From Erythrobacter colymbi (GTDB lineage: Bacteria > Pseudomonadota > Alphaproteobacteria > Sphingomonadales > Sphingomonadaceae): a stretch of 64,000 nucleotides of DNA. Positions 53,928 through 63,220 of this stretch are shown piece by piece. The stretch's first letter is position 1; each line of letters opens with the position of its first letter. The stretch is from assembly GCF_002155685.1 (NCBI RefSeq), contig NZ_MUYK01000005.1, positions 186,001-250,000 on the forward strand. The letters run 5' to 3'. The notes below the pieces were generated by a model that saw only the letters and a list, made by a program, of their open reading frames with translations, did no database searches and was not told where the DNA came from. Both the position numbers and the translations under genes were made by a program.

Positions 53928-54958
53928 CCGGCTGGGGCCGCCCCGCCCGCCGCCTCGCGGGGGTCGATCCCGCCGCAATCCCCTTTGACGATCTGTTCGC
54001 CGCGCAGGAGCCGGTTGTTCTCGAAGGGGCCGCCGCGCATTGGCCGATCGTAAAGGCTGGACTGGAGAGCGCCGGGGCCGCGGCGGAATACCTGCGCGGC
54101 TTTGCGGGCGCGGCACCCGTCACCGTCTACACTGGCCCGCCCGACATCGCCGGCCGCTTCCACTACGACGCCGATGTCGCCGGCTTCAACTTCTCGAGCG
54201 CCCGCGCCCCGCTCGGCGAGGTGCTCGATGCGCTCCTCGCCGCGGCGGACGATGCGCAGGCGGCGGCGATCTATGTCGGATCGACCGATATCGACCACTT
54301 CCTGCCCGGCTTCCGCGCCGCCAATGATCTTGCGCTCACCCACCCGGATTTCGCCCACCAGCCGCCGCTCGCGAGCATCTGGATCGGCAACCGCACGGTG
54401 GCTGCGGCGCATTACGATATCTCGCACAACCTTGCCTGCTGCCTCGCCGGGGCAAGGCGCTTCACGCTGTTCCCGCCCGACCAGATCGCCAACCTCTACC
54501 CCGGCCCGCTCGAGCCGACCCCTGGGGGGCAGGTGGTGACGATGGTCGATCTCGCCGCGCCCGATCTCGCCCGCTTCCCCCGCTTCGCGCAGGCGATGGA
54601 GGCGGCGATCATCGCCGACCTCGCGCCGGGCGACGTGCTCTATTATCCGGCGATGTGGTGGCATCAGGTCGATGCGCTCGCGCCCTTCAACGTGCTCGCG
54701 AACTACTGGTGGAACCCCGTGCCGGCCTTCGTGGACACGCCGCAGACCACCCTGCTCCACGCCCTGCTGTCCCTTCGGGACCGGCCCGCAGGCGAGCGCG
54801 CGGCGTGGCGCGCGATCTTCGATTACTATGTGTTCGGCGACGATGCCCCCGCGGCAGGCGCGCATCTGCCCGAACACGCGCGCGGCCCCCTCGCGCCGCT
54901 CGATCCGCTCGCTGCGCGGCGGCTGCGGGCGCAGGTGGCCGGGCGGCTCAACCGTTAG
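53924..54958 (+). CDS. cupin-like / JmjC-type Fe(II) oxygenase-like protein
   Basis: 344 aa. Jelly-roll domain with the metal triad pattern: HYDISHNLACCLAGARRFTL (H-x-D) and later DVLYYPAMWWHQVDALAPFN (distal His), plus FTLFPPDQIANLYPGPLEPT, as in JmjC protein hydroxylases. The family is known to occur with SapC and tryptophan halogenase behind TonB-dependent receptors. It may hydroxylate a protein or a small molecule; no substrate is known. ATGA overlap with SapC; the halogenase starts 13 bases after its end. Confidence 0.85.
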   Translation: MTGWGRPARRLAGVDPAAIPFDDLFAAQEPVVLEGAAAHWPIVKAGLESAGAAAEYLRGFAGAAPVTVYTGPPDIAGRFHYDADVAGFNFSSARAPLGEVLDALLAAADDAQAAAIYVGSTDIDHFLPGFRAANDLALTHPDFAHQPPLASIWIGNRTVAAAHYDISHNLACCLAGARRFTLFPPDQIANLYPGPLEPTPGGQVVTMVDLAAPDLARFPRFAQAMEAAIIADLAPGDVLYYPAMWWHQVDALAPFNVLANYWWNPVPAFVDTPQTTLLHALLSLRDRPAGERAAWRAIFDYYVFGDDAPAAGAHLPEHARGPLAPLDPLAARRLRAQVAGRLNR

Positions 54959-54971
54959 GGAGGACAAGGCG

Positions 54972-56465
54972 ATGGGACAGGGCAAGCCGGTCAGGAAGGT
55001 CGTGATCGCAGGTGGCGGCACCGCGGGCTGGACCGTGGCGGCGGCGCTCGCCAAAAACCTCGGCCCGCTGATCGAGCTGGTGCTGGTCGAATCCGACGCG
55101 ATCGGCACGGTTGGCGTGGGTGAGAGCACGATCCCGACCGCACGCCGTTTCCACGAGTTGCTCGGCCTCGACGAGGTGCAGTTCCTGCGCGCCACCGGGG
55201 CGAGCTTCAAGCTCGGCATTTCCTTCGAGAACTGGACGCGCGAAGGCGAGCGCTACTTCCACTCCTTCGGCGTCACGGGCCGCTCCACCTGGATGGCCGA
55301 TTTCCAGCATATGTGGCTGGAGGCGCGGGCGCAGGGCGTGGCGGGGCCGCTGGGTGAATACAGCCTCGAGACGCAGGCGGCGCTGGCGGGCAAGTTCCGC
55401 ACGGGCGGCAACGTGCCGCTCAACTACGCCTATCACCTCGATGCGACCGCTTACGGCCTGTTCCTGCGCGACTTCGCCGAAAAGCTCGGCGTCACCCGCC
55501 ACGAGGGACGTATCGCTCAGGTCCGCCGCGACGGCGAGAGCGGAGACATCGCAGCGCTGGCGCTGGAGAACGGCACCGTCATCGAGGGCGATCTGTTCAT
55601 CGACTGCACCGGCTTTCGCGGGCTGCTGATCGAGGAAACGCTGGAGACCGGGTTCGAGGACTGGACCCACTGGCTCTCCACCGATCGCGCGCTGGCGGTG
55701 CAGACCGCCGCTGCGGGCCCAGCGCGTCCCTACACCCGCGCCATCGCGCATGATGCCGGCTGGCAATGGCAGATTCCGCTCCAGCACCGCGTCGGCAACG
55801 GGCTGGTCTATGCGAGCGCGCACCTCTCCGATGACGCCGCGCTGGGCCGGCTCAAGGGCAGGCTCGAGGGCGAGATGCTGACTGAGCCGCGCGTGATCCG
55901 CTTCCGCACCGGCACGCGGGCGAAGGCGTGGAACCGCAACTGCATCGCCATCGGCCTGTCGTCGGGCTTTGTCGAGCCGCTGGAATCGACCAGCATCCAC
56001 CTCATCATGATCGCGGTCACGCGGCTCATGCAGCTCTTCCCCTTCGACGGCGCGACCGAGGCGCTGGCCGATCGCTTCAACCAGCTCTCGCGCACCGAGC
56101 TGGAGGGGATCCGCGACTTCATCATCCTCCACTACCACCTCAACGCGCGCGAGGGAGAGCCCTTCTGGGACGGCTGCCGCGCGCTCGACATCCCGCAGAG
56201 CCTTGCAAACCGCATCGCCCTGTTCCGCGAAAGCGCCACGGCCTTCCAGGCCAGCGACGAGCTGTTCCGCGTCGATTCCTGGGTGCAGGTGATGCTGGGA
56301 CAGGGGCTGGTGCCGCAGGCGCATCACCGGCTCGGCCAGATGATCGGGCGCGAGCGGCTCGGCCGGTCGCTGGCGGAGCTGGCACAGGGGATCGGGCAGG
56401 CGGTCGCAGGCCTGCCGAGCCATCAGGCGTTCCTCGATCACCTCGCCGCGCCGGTCGCGGCATGA
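54972..56465 (+). CDS. flavin-dependent tryptophan halogenase family protein
   Basis: 497 aa. FAD-binding VVIAGGGTAGWTVAAALAKN, VGVGESTIPTARRF, the lysine equivalent to the catalytic Lys79 of PrnA/RebH at residue 80 (ATGASFKLGISFENW), and the halogenase motif WQWQIP at about 264-269. All hallmarks of an active flavin halogenase are present; a separate flavin reductase would be needed and is not in the window. Placement in a sugar locus rather than an antibiotic cluster is typical for this subgroup in sphingomonads and unexplained. Coupled by ATGA to the GH27 gene. Confidence 0.9.
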   Translation: MGQGKPVRKVVIAGGGTAGWTVAAALAKNLGPLIELVLVESDAIGTVGVGESTIPTARRFHELLGLDEVQFLRATGASFKLGISFENWTREGERYFHSFGVTGRSTWMADFQHMWLEARAQGVAGPLGEYSLETQAALAGKFRTGGNVPLNYAYHLDATAYGLFLRDFAEKLGVTRHEGRIAQVRRDGESGDIAALALENGTVIEGDLFIDCTGFRGLLIEETLETGFEDWTHWLSTDRALAVQTAAAGPARPYTRAIAHDAGWQWQIPLQHRVGNGLVYASAHLSDDAALGRLKGRLEGEMLTEPRVIRFRTGTRAKAWNRNCIAIGLSSGFVEPLESTSIHLIMIAVTRLMQLFPFDGATEALADRFNQLSRTELEGIRDFIILHYHLNAREGEPFWDGCRALDIPQSLANRIALFRESATAFQASDELFRVDSWVQVMLGQGLVPQAHHRLGQMIGRERLGRSLAELAQGIGQAVAGLPSHQAFLDHLAAPVAA

Positions 56466-58378
56466 GCCTGACGCGTCCCCGCGCGCTCGCCCGCCTGCTG
56501 GCAGCGGCGTTGCCCGCCCTACTTGCCATGACGCCGCTCCAGGCGCAGGAGCAGCCTCTGGAGCCGACAGGCGAGTGGACCGCCTACAGCCAAGGGCAGG
56601 CGCAACTGCCGCCGATGGGCTGGAACAGCTGGAACGCCTTCTACCTCGACATCGACGAGGAAAAGGTGATGGCCAATGCGCGGATCATCGTCGACAGCGG
56701 CCTCGCCAAGGCGGGCTATCGCTACATCAACATCGACGATGGCTGGTGGCTGAAGCGCGACACGCAAACCGGCCGCATGGTCGTGCGCACCACCACCTTT
56801 CCTTCCGCTGCGCTACCCGACGGGTCGACGAGCCTGCGCCCCTTCACCGACCGGGTCCACGCAATGGGATTGAAGGCGGGGATCTACACCGATATCGGAC
56901 GCAACAGCTGTGGCCAGACCTTCGGGCACGGATCGCCCAACAACCCGGTGGGCACGCTCGCAGAGCGCGAGATCGGCCTCTACGGCCATGTCGATCAGGA
57001 CATCGGGCTCTATTTCGGCGAGTGGGGCTTCGATTACATCAAGGTCGACGGCTGCGGCATCCGCGGGATGGGCGCGGACAATCCCAATGTCGCGAACGGC
57101 ACCTACCGCGAATTTGCGCCGCTGATCGATTTCGATTCCCTGACGGCAACCGATATCCCCGCGGTCCAGGCGCTGTTCGGCGAGGTGGGCGCGGCGCTGT
57201 TCCGGCACAATCCGGACGGGGACTTCCTGTTCTCGATCTGCATCTGGGGCTCTGCCGACGTGCGCAGCTGGGCCTCGCGCTATGGCAACATCTCGCGCAC
57301 CAGCGAGGATATCGGGCCGTACTGGGGCCGGATGCTCCACAATCTCGACAGCGCCGCGCGGCGCCCGCTCTACGCGCAGCCGGGCAGCTGGAACGATCCC
57401 GACATGCTGTTCGTGGGCACCGGCGATTTCGACGCCGCGCACCTGACCGAGGCGCGCAGCCATTTCAGCCTGTGGGCGATGATCAACGCGCCGCTGATCA
57501 TCGGCTACGACCTGCGCAAGGCTACGCCCGAACTGATGGCGATCCTCGGCAACCGCGACGTGATCGCGCTCAATCAGGACCCGGGCGGGCATCAGGCGGC
57601 GCTGACCTATGACAGCGACGAGGTGCAGGTGTATCTCAAGACCCTGGCGAACGGGGACAAGGCGGTGGCGGTGTTCAACCGCTCCGACCGCCCGCTCGAG
57701 GCGGTGCTGACCGCGCAGCAGATGAAATATGACCCCGCAGCGCCCGTGACGCTCACCGATCTGTGGTCGGGCGAGGCGAGCAGCTTCACCGGCGAGCAGC
57801 GCTTCGGGCTTGCCGCGCACGAGACGCGGCTGTTCCGCTCGAAGGGCACGCGCGAGCTGCCCGAGGGGCATTACCTGTCCGAACTGCCGGGCCTGATCCA
57901 TCCGGCGGTGGACGGAGTGGTGCGGCCCGAGCCCGATCCGTCGATCCACCGCGCCGTGGTCCACTGGTCAGGCACCCGCGGGAATGGCGAGCGCCCGCGC
58001 TACGCGGGCTGGGGCGGCGCTCAGGCCGATGCCTCGCCGCATCTGCAGGTGCTGAGGATCGCGAACCGCGAATATGCGAGCGGCATCGGCGTGCTGGCGA
58101 ATTCGCGGCTGGAGGTTCGCAGCGAAGGCTATCGCCGTTTCCGGGCAGAGGTCGGCGTCGACGATTCCGCGCTCAACAAGGATCAGCAGGTGCGCTTCGA
58201 ACTCTACGGCGATGGCAAGCTGCTCGCCCGCAGCGAATGGATGCGTTTCGGCGAGGCGGCGCGCGCATTGCAGGCAGATCTCGGCAGCACGCGGCTGCTC
58301 GAACTGGTGGTGCGCACGGCCGAGCCGACCGATACCCCTGTCCCCGTCACCTGGGGCAAGGCCGCCCTGCTGCGCTAG
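56462..58378 (+). CDS. GH27 family alpha-galactosidase with C-terminal NPCBM-like domain
   Basis: 638 aa, signal peptide ending AQEQ. Catalytic barrel begins LPPMGWNSWNAFYLDIDEEK, then YINIDDGWWLKRD, nucleophile Asp196 in YIKVDGCG and acid/base Asp in SWNDPDMLFVG (Asp314), followed by the beta-sandwich domain and, from about residue 490, an NPCBM-like carbohydrate-binding domain (SGIGVLANSRLEVRSEGYRR). The usual KYDNC around the nucleophile reads KVDGC here. Activity is alpha-galactosidase or the related beta-L-arabinopyranosidase; both fit the catabolic genes nearby. Likely periplasmic. Confidence 0.92.
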   Translation: MSLTRPRALARLLAAALPALLAMTPLQAQEQPLEPTGEWTAYSQGQAQLPPMGWNSWNAFYLDIDEEKVMANARIIVDSGLAKAGYRYINIDDGWWLKRDTQTGRMVVRTTTFPSAALPDGSTSLRPFTDRVHAMGLKAGIYTDIGRNSCGQTFGHGSPNNPVGTLAEREIGLYGHVDQDIGLYFGEWGFDYIKVDGCGIRGMGADNPNVANGTYREFAPLIDFDSLTATDIPAVQALFGEVGAALFRHNPDGDFLFSICIWGSADVRSWASRYGNISRTSEDIGPYWGRMLHNLDSAARRPLYAQPGSWNDPDMLFVGTGDFDAAHLTEARSHFSLWAMINAPLIIGYDLRKATPELMAILGNRDVIALNQDPGGHQAALTYDSDEVQVYLKTLANGDKAVAVFNRSDRPLEAVLTAQQMKYDPAAPVTLTDLWSGEASSFTGEQRFGLAAHETRLFRSKGTRELPEGHYLSELPGLIHPAVDGVVRPEPDPSIHRAVVHWSGTRGNGERPRYAGWGGAQADASPHLQVLRIANREYASGIGVLANSRLEVRSEGYRRFRAEVGVDDSALNKDQQVRFELYGDGKLLARSEWMRFGEAARALQADLGSTRLLELVVRTAEPTDTPVPVTWGKAALLR

Positions 58379-58426
58379 ACGATTGCGCGTGGAGACATCG
58401 CCCCAATCGCGCGATATGGGCGCGGG

Positions 58427-58975
58427 ATGGCCCGGCTGCTTCTGTTCAACAAACCCTTCGGGGTGCTCTCGCAATTCACCGATCGCGGATCGCCGACGGA
58501 GCGCGCGACCCTGTCGGACTTCATCGCGGTGAAGGGCGTCTATCCCGCCGGGCGGCTCGACCGCGACAGCGAGGGGCTGCTGCTGCTCACCGATGACGGC
58601 CGGCTTCAGGCGCGCATCGCCGAGCCGCGCTTCAAGCTGCCCAAGACCTATCTGGTGCAGGTCGAGGGCGATCCGGACGACGCAGCGCTCGCGCCGCTGC
58701 GGACGGGCGTGCGGCTCAAGGACGGCATGACCCTGCCCGCCGAGGCCAAGCGGATCGACGCGCCGGAGTTGTGGCCGCGCGTCCCGCCGATCCGCGTGCG
58801 CAAGTCCGTGCCCGACTGCTGGCTCAGCATCACGATCCGCGAAGGGCGCAACCGGCAGGTGCGGCGGATGACCGCAGCGGTCGGCCTGCCCACCCTGCGG
58901 CTGGTGCGCTGGTCGGTGGGCGACTGGACGCTCGAGGGCATCGCGCCGGGCGAGTTCCGGGAAGTCGCAGTATGA
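58427..58975 (+). CDS. rluE: 23S rRNA pseudouridine synthase, RluE type
   Basis: 182-aa enzyme of the RsuA/RluB/E/F group: [20 protein letters not shown], catalytic Asp in [33 protein letters not shown] and [20 protein letters not shown]. Short length and lack of an S4 domain point to RluE (U2457 in E. coli). Overlaps rlmJ by four bases (ATGA), so two rRNA modification enzymes form one operon. Confidence 0.92.
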   Translation: MARLLLFNKPFGVLSQFTDRGSPTERATLSDFIAVKGVYPAGRLDRDSEGLLLLTDDGRLQARIAEPRFKLPKTYLVQVEGDPDDAALAPLRTGVRLKDGMTLPAEAKRIDAPELWPRVPPIRVRKSVPDCWLSITIREGRNRQVRRMTAAVGLPTLRLVRWSVGDWTLEGIAPGEFREVAV

Positions 58976-59802
58976 ACTACCGTCACGCCTTCCACGCCGG
59001 CAACAGCGCCGATGTCGTCAAGCACGCGCTGCTGATCGCGCTGATCAAGGGATTGCAGCTGAAAGACAGCGCGCTGACTCTGATCGACACCCATGCGGGC
59101 TGCGGGCTCTATGATCTCGCGGGTGACGAAGCCGGGCGCACCGGCGAGGCGGCCGGCGGCGTGCTGCGCGCCTTTGCCGATGCGAACCCGCTGCTGGGCG
59201 ACTATCGCGCGGCGGTGCGCGCCGTGAACGATGGCGGCGAACCGCGCCTCTACCCCGGAAGCCCGCGCTTCCTCGCGCAACTGGTGCGCGAGCAGGACGC
59301 GCTGATCCTCAACGAAAAGCATCCCGAGGATGCCGCTGCCCTGCGTCAGGCGATGCGCGGCACCCCCGCCGCGATCCACACCCGCGATGCCTACGAGCTG
59401 TGGCTGGCGATGCTCCCCACCCGCACACCGCGCGGGGTGGTGGTGGTCGATCCGCCCTACGAGCAGACCGACGAGCGCGCGCGGATCACCGCCACCCTCG
59501 CCGCCGCGCACCGCAAATGGGCGCACGGGGTGACGGTGATCTGGTATCCGCTCAAGGACCGCGCGGCGCACCAGCGCTGGAAGGACAAGCTGCGCCAGAC
59601 ACGCATCCCGAAGCTGCTCAACGTCGAGCACTGGCTCTACGATGCCGACCAGCCGGGGATCTACAACGGCGCGGGGCTGTTTATCGTCAATCCGCCCTAT
59701 GCCTTCACGCAGGACTTGCCACCGCTGCTGGAAGCGCTGCGCGCCGCGCTCGCGCCGGAGGGGCACCGCGGCACGCTGAAGGCGGAGTGGCTCAACCGCT
59801 GA
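58972..59802 (+). CDS. rlmJ: 23S rRNA (adenine-2030-N6) methyltransferase
   Basis: 276 aa. [20 protein letters not shown] is the highly conserved RlmJ N-terminus; SAM site [19 protein letters not shown], catalytic motif [19 protein letters not shown] (DPPY), and [15 protein letters not shown]. Normal length. Last gene before a change of strand; no terminator is evident in the short gap to the convergent Rieske gene. Confidence 0.94.
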   Translation: MNYRHAFHAGNSADVVKHALLIALIKGLQLKDSALTLIDTHAGCGLYDLAGDEAGRTGEAAGGVLRAFADANPLLGDYRAAVRAVNDGGEPRLYPGSPRFLAQLVREQDALILNEKHPEDAAALRQAMRGTPAAIHTRDAYELWLAMLPTRTPRGVVVVDPPYEQTDERARITATLAAAHRKWAHGVTVIWYPLKDRAAHQRWKDKLRQTRIPKLLNVEHWLYDADQPGIYNGAGLFIVNPPYAFTQDLPPLLEALRAALAPEGHRGTLKAEWLNR

Positions 59803-59818
59803 GGCCGCGAGGGGGGCG

Positions 59819-60832
59819 TTAGAGCTCTGCCTTCACCGCCGTATCCACCCCGCGCTCGAGCGCCTCGCCGCGCCACAGGCGGTGCAGGCGGTTGCCGAGA
59901 ATGTCGCCGGGGCCGGAGACGAATTGCGGGTGGCCAAAGTGCTGCATCACCCCGTATTGCCGGGCGAGCGCCTTGCGGTCCTGCGCCACCACGGGGGCGA
60001 GGAACAGGCGGATCGCGGCCTCCTTCAGCCAGCCGGGCGCAAGGCCCTTGGGGGTCGAAAAGCGCGCGAAGGGGGTGAAGCTGCTATCGGTCGCGGGGGT
60101 GAAGATCGCGGTGACGCACAGCGTCAGCCGTGTCTCGCCCTCCCAGCGCGCCTGCACCGTGGTGGGCGGGTAGTAGCGCGAGACGCTGCGCTGGCGGTCC
60201 CGCTCGAGAAAGCGCGACATCAGCCCGAGGTCGGGCTGCGTCTGCTCGATCGCCATGTCGATCCCGTCGCCGTGGCTGGTCACCACCAGATCGACGGGCA
60301 GGCGCTTGTCGCGGCGACGGATGAAGCCGTGGTGCAGGTGGTTGGTGTGGAACGGGTCCATCACGTTCTCGATCGCATCGAAGGCGCGGCCCTCCCACGT
60401 GCCCTGCTGCCACCAGAAGTGGTCGAGATCGGGATTGCCGAAATCGGGCGGGAGCGGGGGCTCGGCCGGGGCGGTATCGGACAGGGTCACGAAGATCGCC
60501 CCGTGCCGCTCGGCGACGCGCAGGGCGGTGGCGGCAAGGCGCGGATCGCTCGCAGTGGCGGCAGCGCAGCCTGGAACCTCGGCGCAGGAGCCATCGGGGG
60601 CAAAGCGCCAGCCGTGATAGGGGCATTCCAGCGCCCCGCGATGCACGCGTCCCTCGGACAGGGGATAGTTGCGGTGCGGGCAGCGATCGATCAGCGCGCC
60701 GAGTTCGGCATCATTGCGGAACAGCGCGATGGGCGTGCCACAAAGGGTTACCTTGTGCACATCGCCGGCGCGGATGTCGCGCGACAGGGCGACCATGTGC
60801 CAGGCATCGCGCACCGCTTGGGGAAAGCTCAT
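59819..60832 (-). CDS. Rieske non-heme iron oxygenase
   Basis: 337 aa. N-terminal Rieske domain binds a [2Fe-2S] cluster through CPHRNYPLSEG and CPYHGWRF. The C-terminal catalytic domain has the mononuclear iron site AIENVMDPFHTNHLHHGF. Layout fits one-component-type oxygenases acting on aromatic or polycyclic acids, needing external reductase. Start at 60832 (MSFPQAVRDAWHMV) overlaps the ATP-grasp stop (TGATG). As the last gene of a four-gene unit it probably tailors a product made by the preceding enzymes. Confidence 0.88.
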   Translation of the reverse strand: MSFPQAVRDAWHMVALSRDIRAGDVHKVTLCGTPIALFRNDAELGALIDRCPHRNYPLSEGRVHRGALECPYHGWRFAPDGSCAEVPGCAAATASDPRLAATALRVAERHGAIFVTLSDTAPAEPPLPPDFGNPDLDHFWWQQGTWEGRAFDAIENVMDPFHTNHLHHGFIRRRDKRLPVDLVVTSHGDGIDMAIEQTQPDLGLMSRFLERDRQRSVSRYYPPTTVQARWEGETRLTLCVTAIFTPATDSSFTPFARFSTPKGLAPGWLKEAAIRLFLAPVVAQDRKALARQYGVMQHFGHPQFVSGPGDILGNRLHRLWRGEALERGVDTAVKAEL

Positions 60833-61992
60833 CAGTCGAGGTCCTCGCCGTTCCAGGCAATGTCGCGGGTGGTTGCCGCGGTGGTGGTGATAGAGTGGCG
60901 GCGGCCTTCGCGGAAGAACCCCGCCGCATCGCGCAGCGCGCCGACGAGCGGCCTGCGGTCGCCGGTGCGCGAGATCGCGTCGTGGCCGTGGGCGAGCAGA
61001 CGCGCCCAGTCGCGCAGCCGCCCTTCGACCAGCGCCTGCGGCAGGCCATAGACCGCCATCGCGGGGCCGAGATAGGCCGGGGTGCCCGCCTGTCGCGCGA
61101 TCCGCTCGCCGCCTGCGATCGCGCGGGCCAGAGCGCCGCTGCCGGTCAGCAGGTGGACGCCGCTGGTGGCGCGCGGGTTGCATTCGATGAGGAAGGGCTG
61201 GCCGCCCGCGTCGATCATCACGTCGCAGGCGAACTGGCCGTGGAGCCCCGCCGCCTCGGCCAGCCGGGCGGCAATGGCGCGCAAACGGTCAGCCTCCGAA
61301 GCCTCCAGCGGCTCGAAAGCATAGCTCGCCCCGCCGCCCAGTCGCCAGCCCGAGCGATAGGCGGAAAAGGCGACGAGCGTGCCGCGACGGGCGACGGCGT
61401 AGAAGCACACCTCGGTGCCCCTGATGCGGCGCTGGGCGAGCCAGGGCGTTGCCGGGGACGGCGCGATCCGGGCGAGCGCTGCGGGCACGGGGCCGACCAG
61501 CGCCGCGTCGCCGAAGCGGGTGAAGCAGGGCTTGAACACCCAACCGGACGCGCCGGCGGCGAAAGGCGCGACATCTTCGGCGCTGGCAAGCGGGCGGCTT
61601 TCCGGCACCGGCAGGCCCCATTCCCCACAGGCGCGGGCGAAGGCGAGCTTGTCGTGGAGCTGCCGCAAGGTGCCGAGGCCGGGCGCGAACAGCCGCTCTC
61701 CCAGCCGCTGGTGGAGCGCGGGGGCGGCGAGGTGGAACACCTCCTCGCAGGTCGGCACGACGAGGTCGATGCCCTCCCCCTCGACCAGCGCGGCGATGCT
61801 CTCGCGGAACGCTGCGCGCTCGGTAACGGGCGCGGGGTAGAGATGATGGCGCAAAGGCAACCGCCAGGCGCGGGCCATGTGCGAGACGCGGCAATCGGCG
61901 AGGTGCACCTCCCACCCGGCCGCGAGAAAATCGCGCGCAAGATCGAGCGCCGCGGCAGCCCGCGCGCCGGTGATGAGCACCCGCTCAGCCAT
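60832..61992 (-). CDS. ATP-grasp family ligase
   Basis: 386 aa. N-terminal Rossmann-like part (MAERVLITGARAAAALDLAR, then DLVVPTCEEVFHLAAPAL) and ATP-grasp core with SGWVFKPCFTRFGDAALVG, GTEVCFYAVARRGTLV and the metal-binding FLIECNPRATSGVHLL. Such enzymes join a carboxylate to an amine or thiol through an acyl phosphate. Start at 61992 overlaps the upstream adenylate-forming gene by eight bases. Substrate unknown. Confidence 0.85.
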   Translation of the reverse strand: MAERVLITGARAAAALDLARDFLAAGWEVHLADCRVSHMARAWRLPLRHHLYPAPVTERAAFRESIAALVEGEGIDLVVPTCEEVFHLAAPALHQRLGERLFAPGLGTLRQLHDKLAFARACGEWGLPVPESRPLASAEDVAPFAAGASGWVFKPCFTRFGDAALVGPVPAALARIAPSPATPWLAQRRIRGTEVCFYAVARRGTLVAFSAYRSGWRLGGGASYAFEPLEASEADRLRAIAARLAEAAGLHGQFACDVMIDAGGQPFLIECNPRATSGVHLLTGSGALARAIAGGERIARQAGTPAYLGPAMAVYGLPQALVEGRLRDWARLLAHGHDAISRTGDRRPLVGALRDAAGFFREGRRHSITTTAATTRDIAWNGEDLD

Positions 61993-63220
61993 CGGCCCAC
62001 ACCACCTTGCGCCGCTTGGGCCCGCTCCATGGCGGCAGATCGGCACTCACTGTCACGGGCCGCGCCGCACAGGCGGCCAGCGCCCGCGCCGCCGCTTCGG
62101 CCATTGGGAGGGGGCACTCCGGCGCGACCCGCAGCATTGCGTGCGCTCGCTCGCCCACTGCCTGCCAGCGATGGGTAGCGCCGAGCACGCCCTCGACCGC
62201 GGCGACGATCTGGGGCGGCGTCACCGTGCCTGCCGCCCCCAGCCACAGGTCGCCCACCCGACCCTCGACCGGGCGGATCACCCGTCCCGCAAAGCCGCAA
62301 GGGCAGGCGTGCGGATCGGGCTCCAGATAGTCGTCCCCCCGCAGCCGCACGATAGGCTGGCTGGTGCGCATCAGATCGGTGATGATCGGGCGGAACCCCG
62401 GCGTACCCGGCACCGGCTCGAGTTCGATCTCGAGCACATGGTCGTTGAGATGGAGGCGGCCTGCGGCACACTCGGCCCCGAGGAAGCCCTCGGTCGCCTG
62501 ATAGATTGCGCGCGGGGACAGGCCGAGGCGGTCGGCGATGAAGGCGCGCTCGGTCGCACTGATCGGCTCGCTCCCGCAGAACAGGTGGCGCAGGGCGGAC
62601 GGCCGCACGCCCGCCCCGGCGAGCGCCAGCAGGCGGTGCGGCGGAGCGATCAGGATAGTGGGCGCAAAGGCCTCGAGCGCGGCGTCGGTCTCGTCCAGCG
62701 GCGCGGCGAGGGGAATGTGGCGGAAGGTGATCCGCCCTCGGTTCACATCGGAATAGAGCGCATTGCCCGCGCTGAGGTTGAGCGCGATCCGCTGGCGGCG
62801 CAGCAATGCGCGTGCCGGAAGCAGCCGCGCGAGGCTCTGGCCGATATACTCGGCGCGCTCGGCCGGCGTGGTGACAAACAGCCCGCGCGCGGCGCCGCTG
62901 CTGCCGGTCGACCAGCCCGCCGACAGGCCATCTGCTGCGGCGGCCCCGCCCGCCTCGGCACTGTCCGCCAGCGCGCGCAGGTCGGGATCGGACAGGCCGA
63001 GGCTGTTCCACGCGCCATAGTCGCTGCGCAGATCGGCAATGTCGGTGACCGGGAAGCGTTCGAGCGCTCCGCCCGCATAGGCGGCAAGCGCAGGCGTCCG
63101 TGCGAGCGCCGGTTGCAGCGCCGCCCAGCGCCGCGCCCGCCCATGCGCAAGCGCCTCGGCGGAAGCGCTCAACGCCCGCCGCGTCCGCCACCATGCGGCA
63201 AGGATGCGGCTAGCGCTCAT
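61985..63220 (-). CDS. adenylate-forming enzyme of the PaaK / coenzyme F390 synthetase type
   Basis: 411 aa. SAGWSTGSSGAARGLFVTT is the Ser/Gly-rich AMP-binding loop of the phenylacetate-CoA ligase-like family; LFCGSEPISATERAFIADRL, AIYQATEGFLGAECAAGRLH and RLRGDDYLEPDPHACPCGF (with the Cys pair) follow. It would activate a carboxylic acid as acyl-AMP. Start at 63220 (MSASRILAAWW), since the longer frame reads into the MBL gene. Overlaps both neighbours, showing a compact operon. Confidence 0.85.
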   Translation of the reverse strand: MSASRILAAWWRTRRALSASAEALAHGRARRWAALQPALARTPALAAYAGGALERFPVTDIADLRSDYGAWNSLGLSDPDLRALADSAEAGGAAAADGLSAGWSTGSSGAARGLFVTTPAERAEYIGQSLARLLPARALLRRQRIALNLSAGNALYSDVNRGRITFRHIPLAAPLDETDAALEAFAPTILIAPPHRLLALAGAGVRPSALRHLFCGSEPISATERAFIADRLGLSPRAIYQATEGFLGAECAAGRLHLNDHVLEIELEPVPGTPGFRPIITDLMRTSQPIVRLRGDDYLEPDPHACPCGFAGRVIRPVEGRVGDLWLGAAGTVTPPQIVAAVEGVLGATHRWQAVGERAHAMLRVAPECPLPMAEAAARALAACAARPVTVSADLPPWSGPKRRKVVWADG

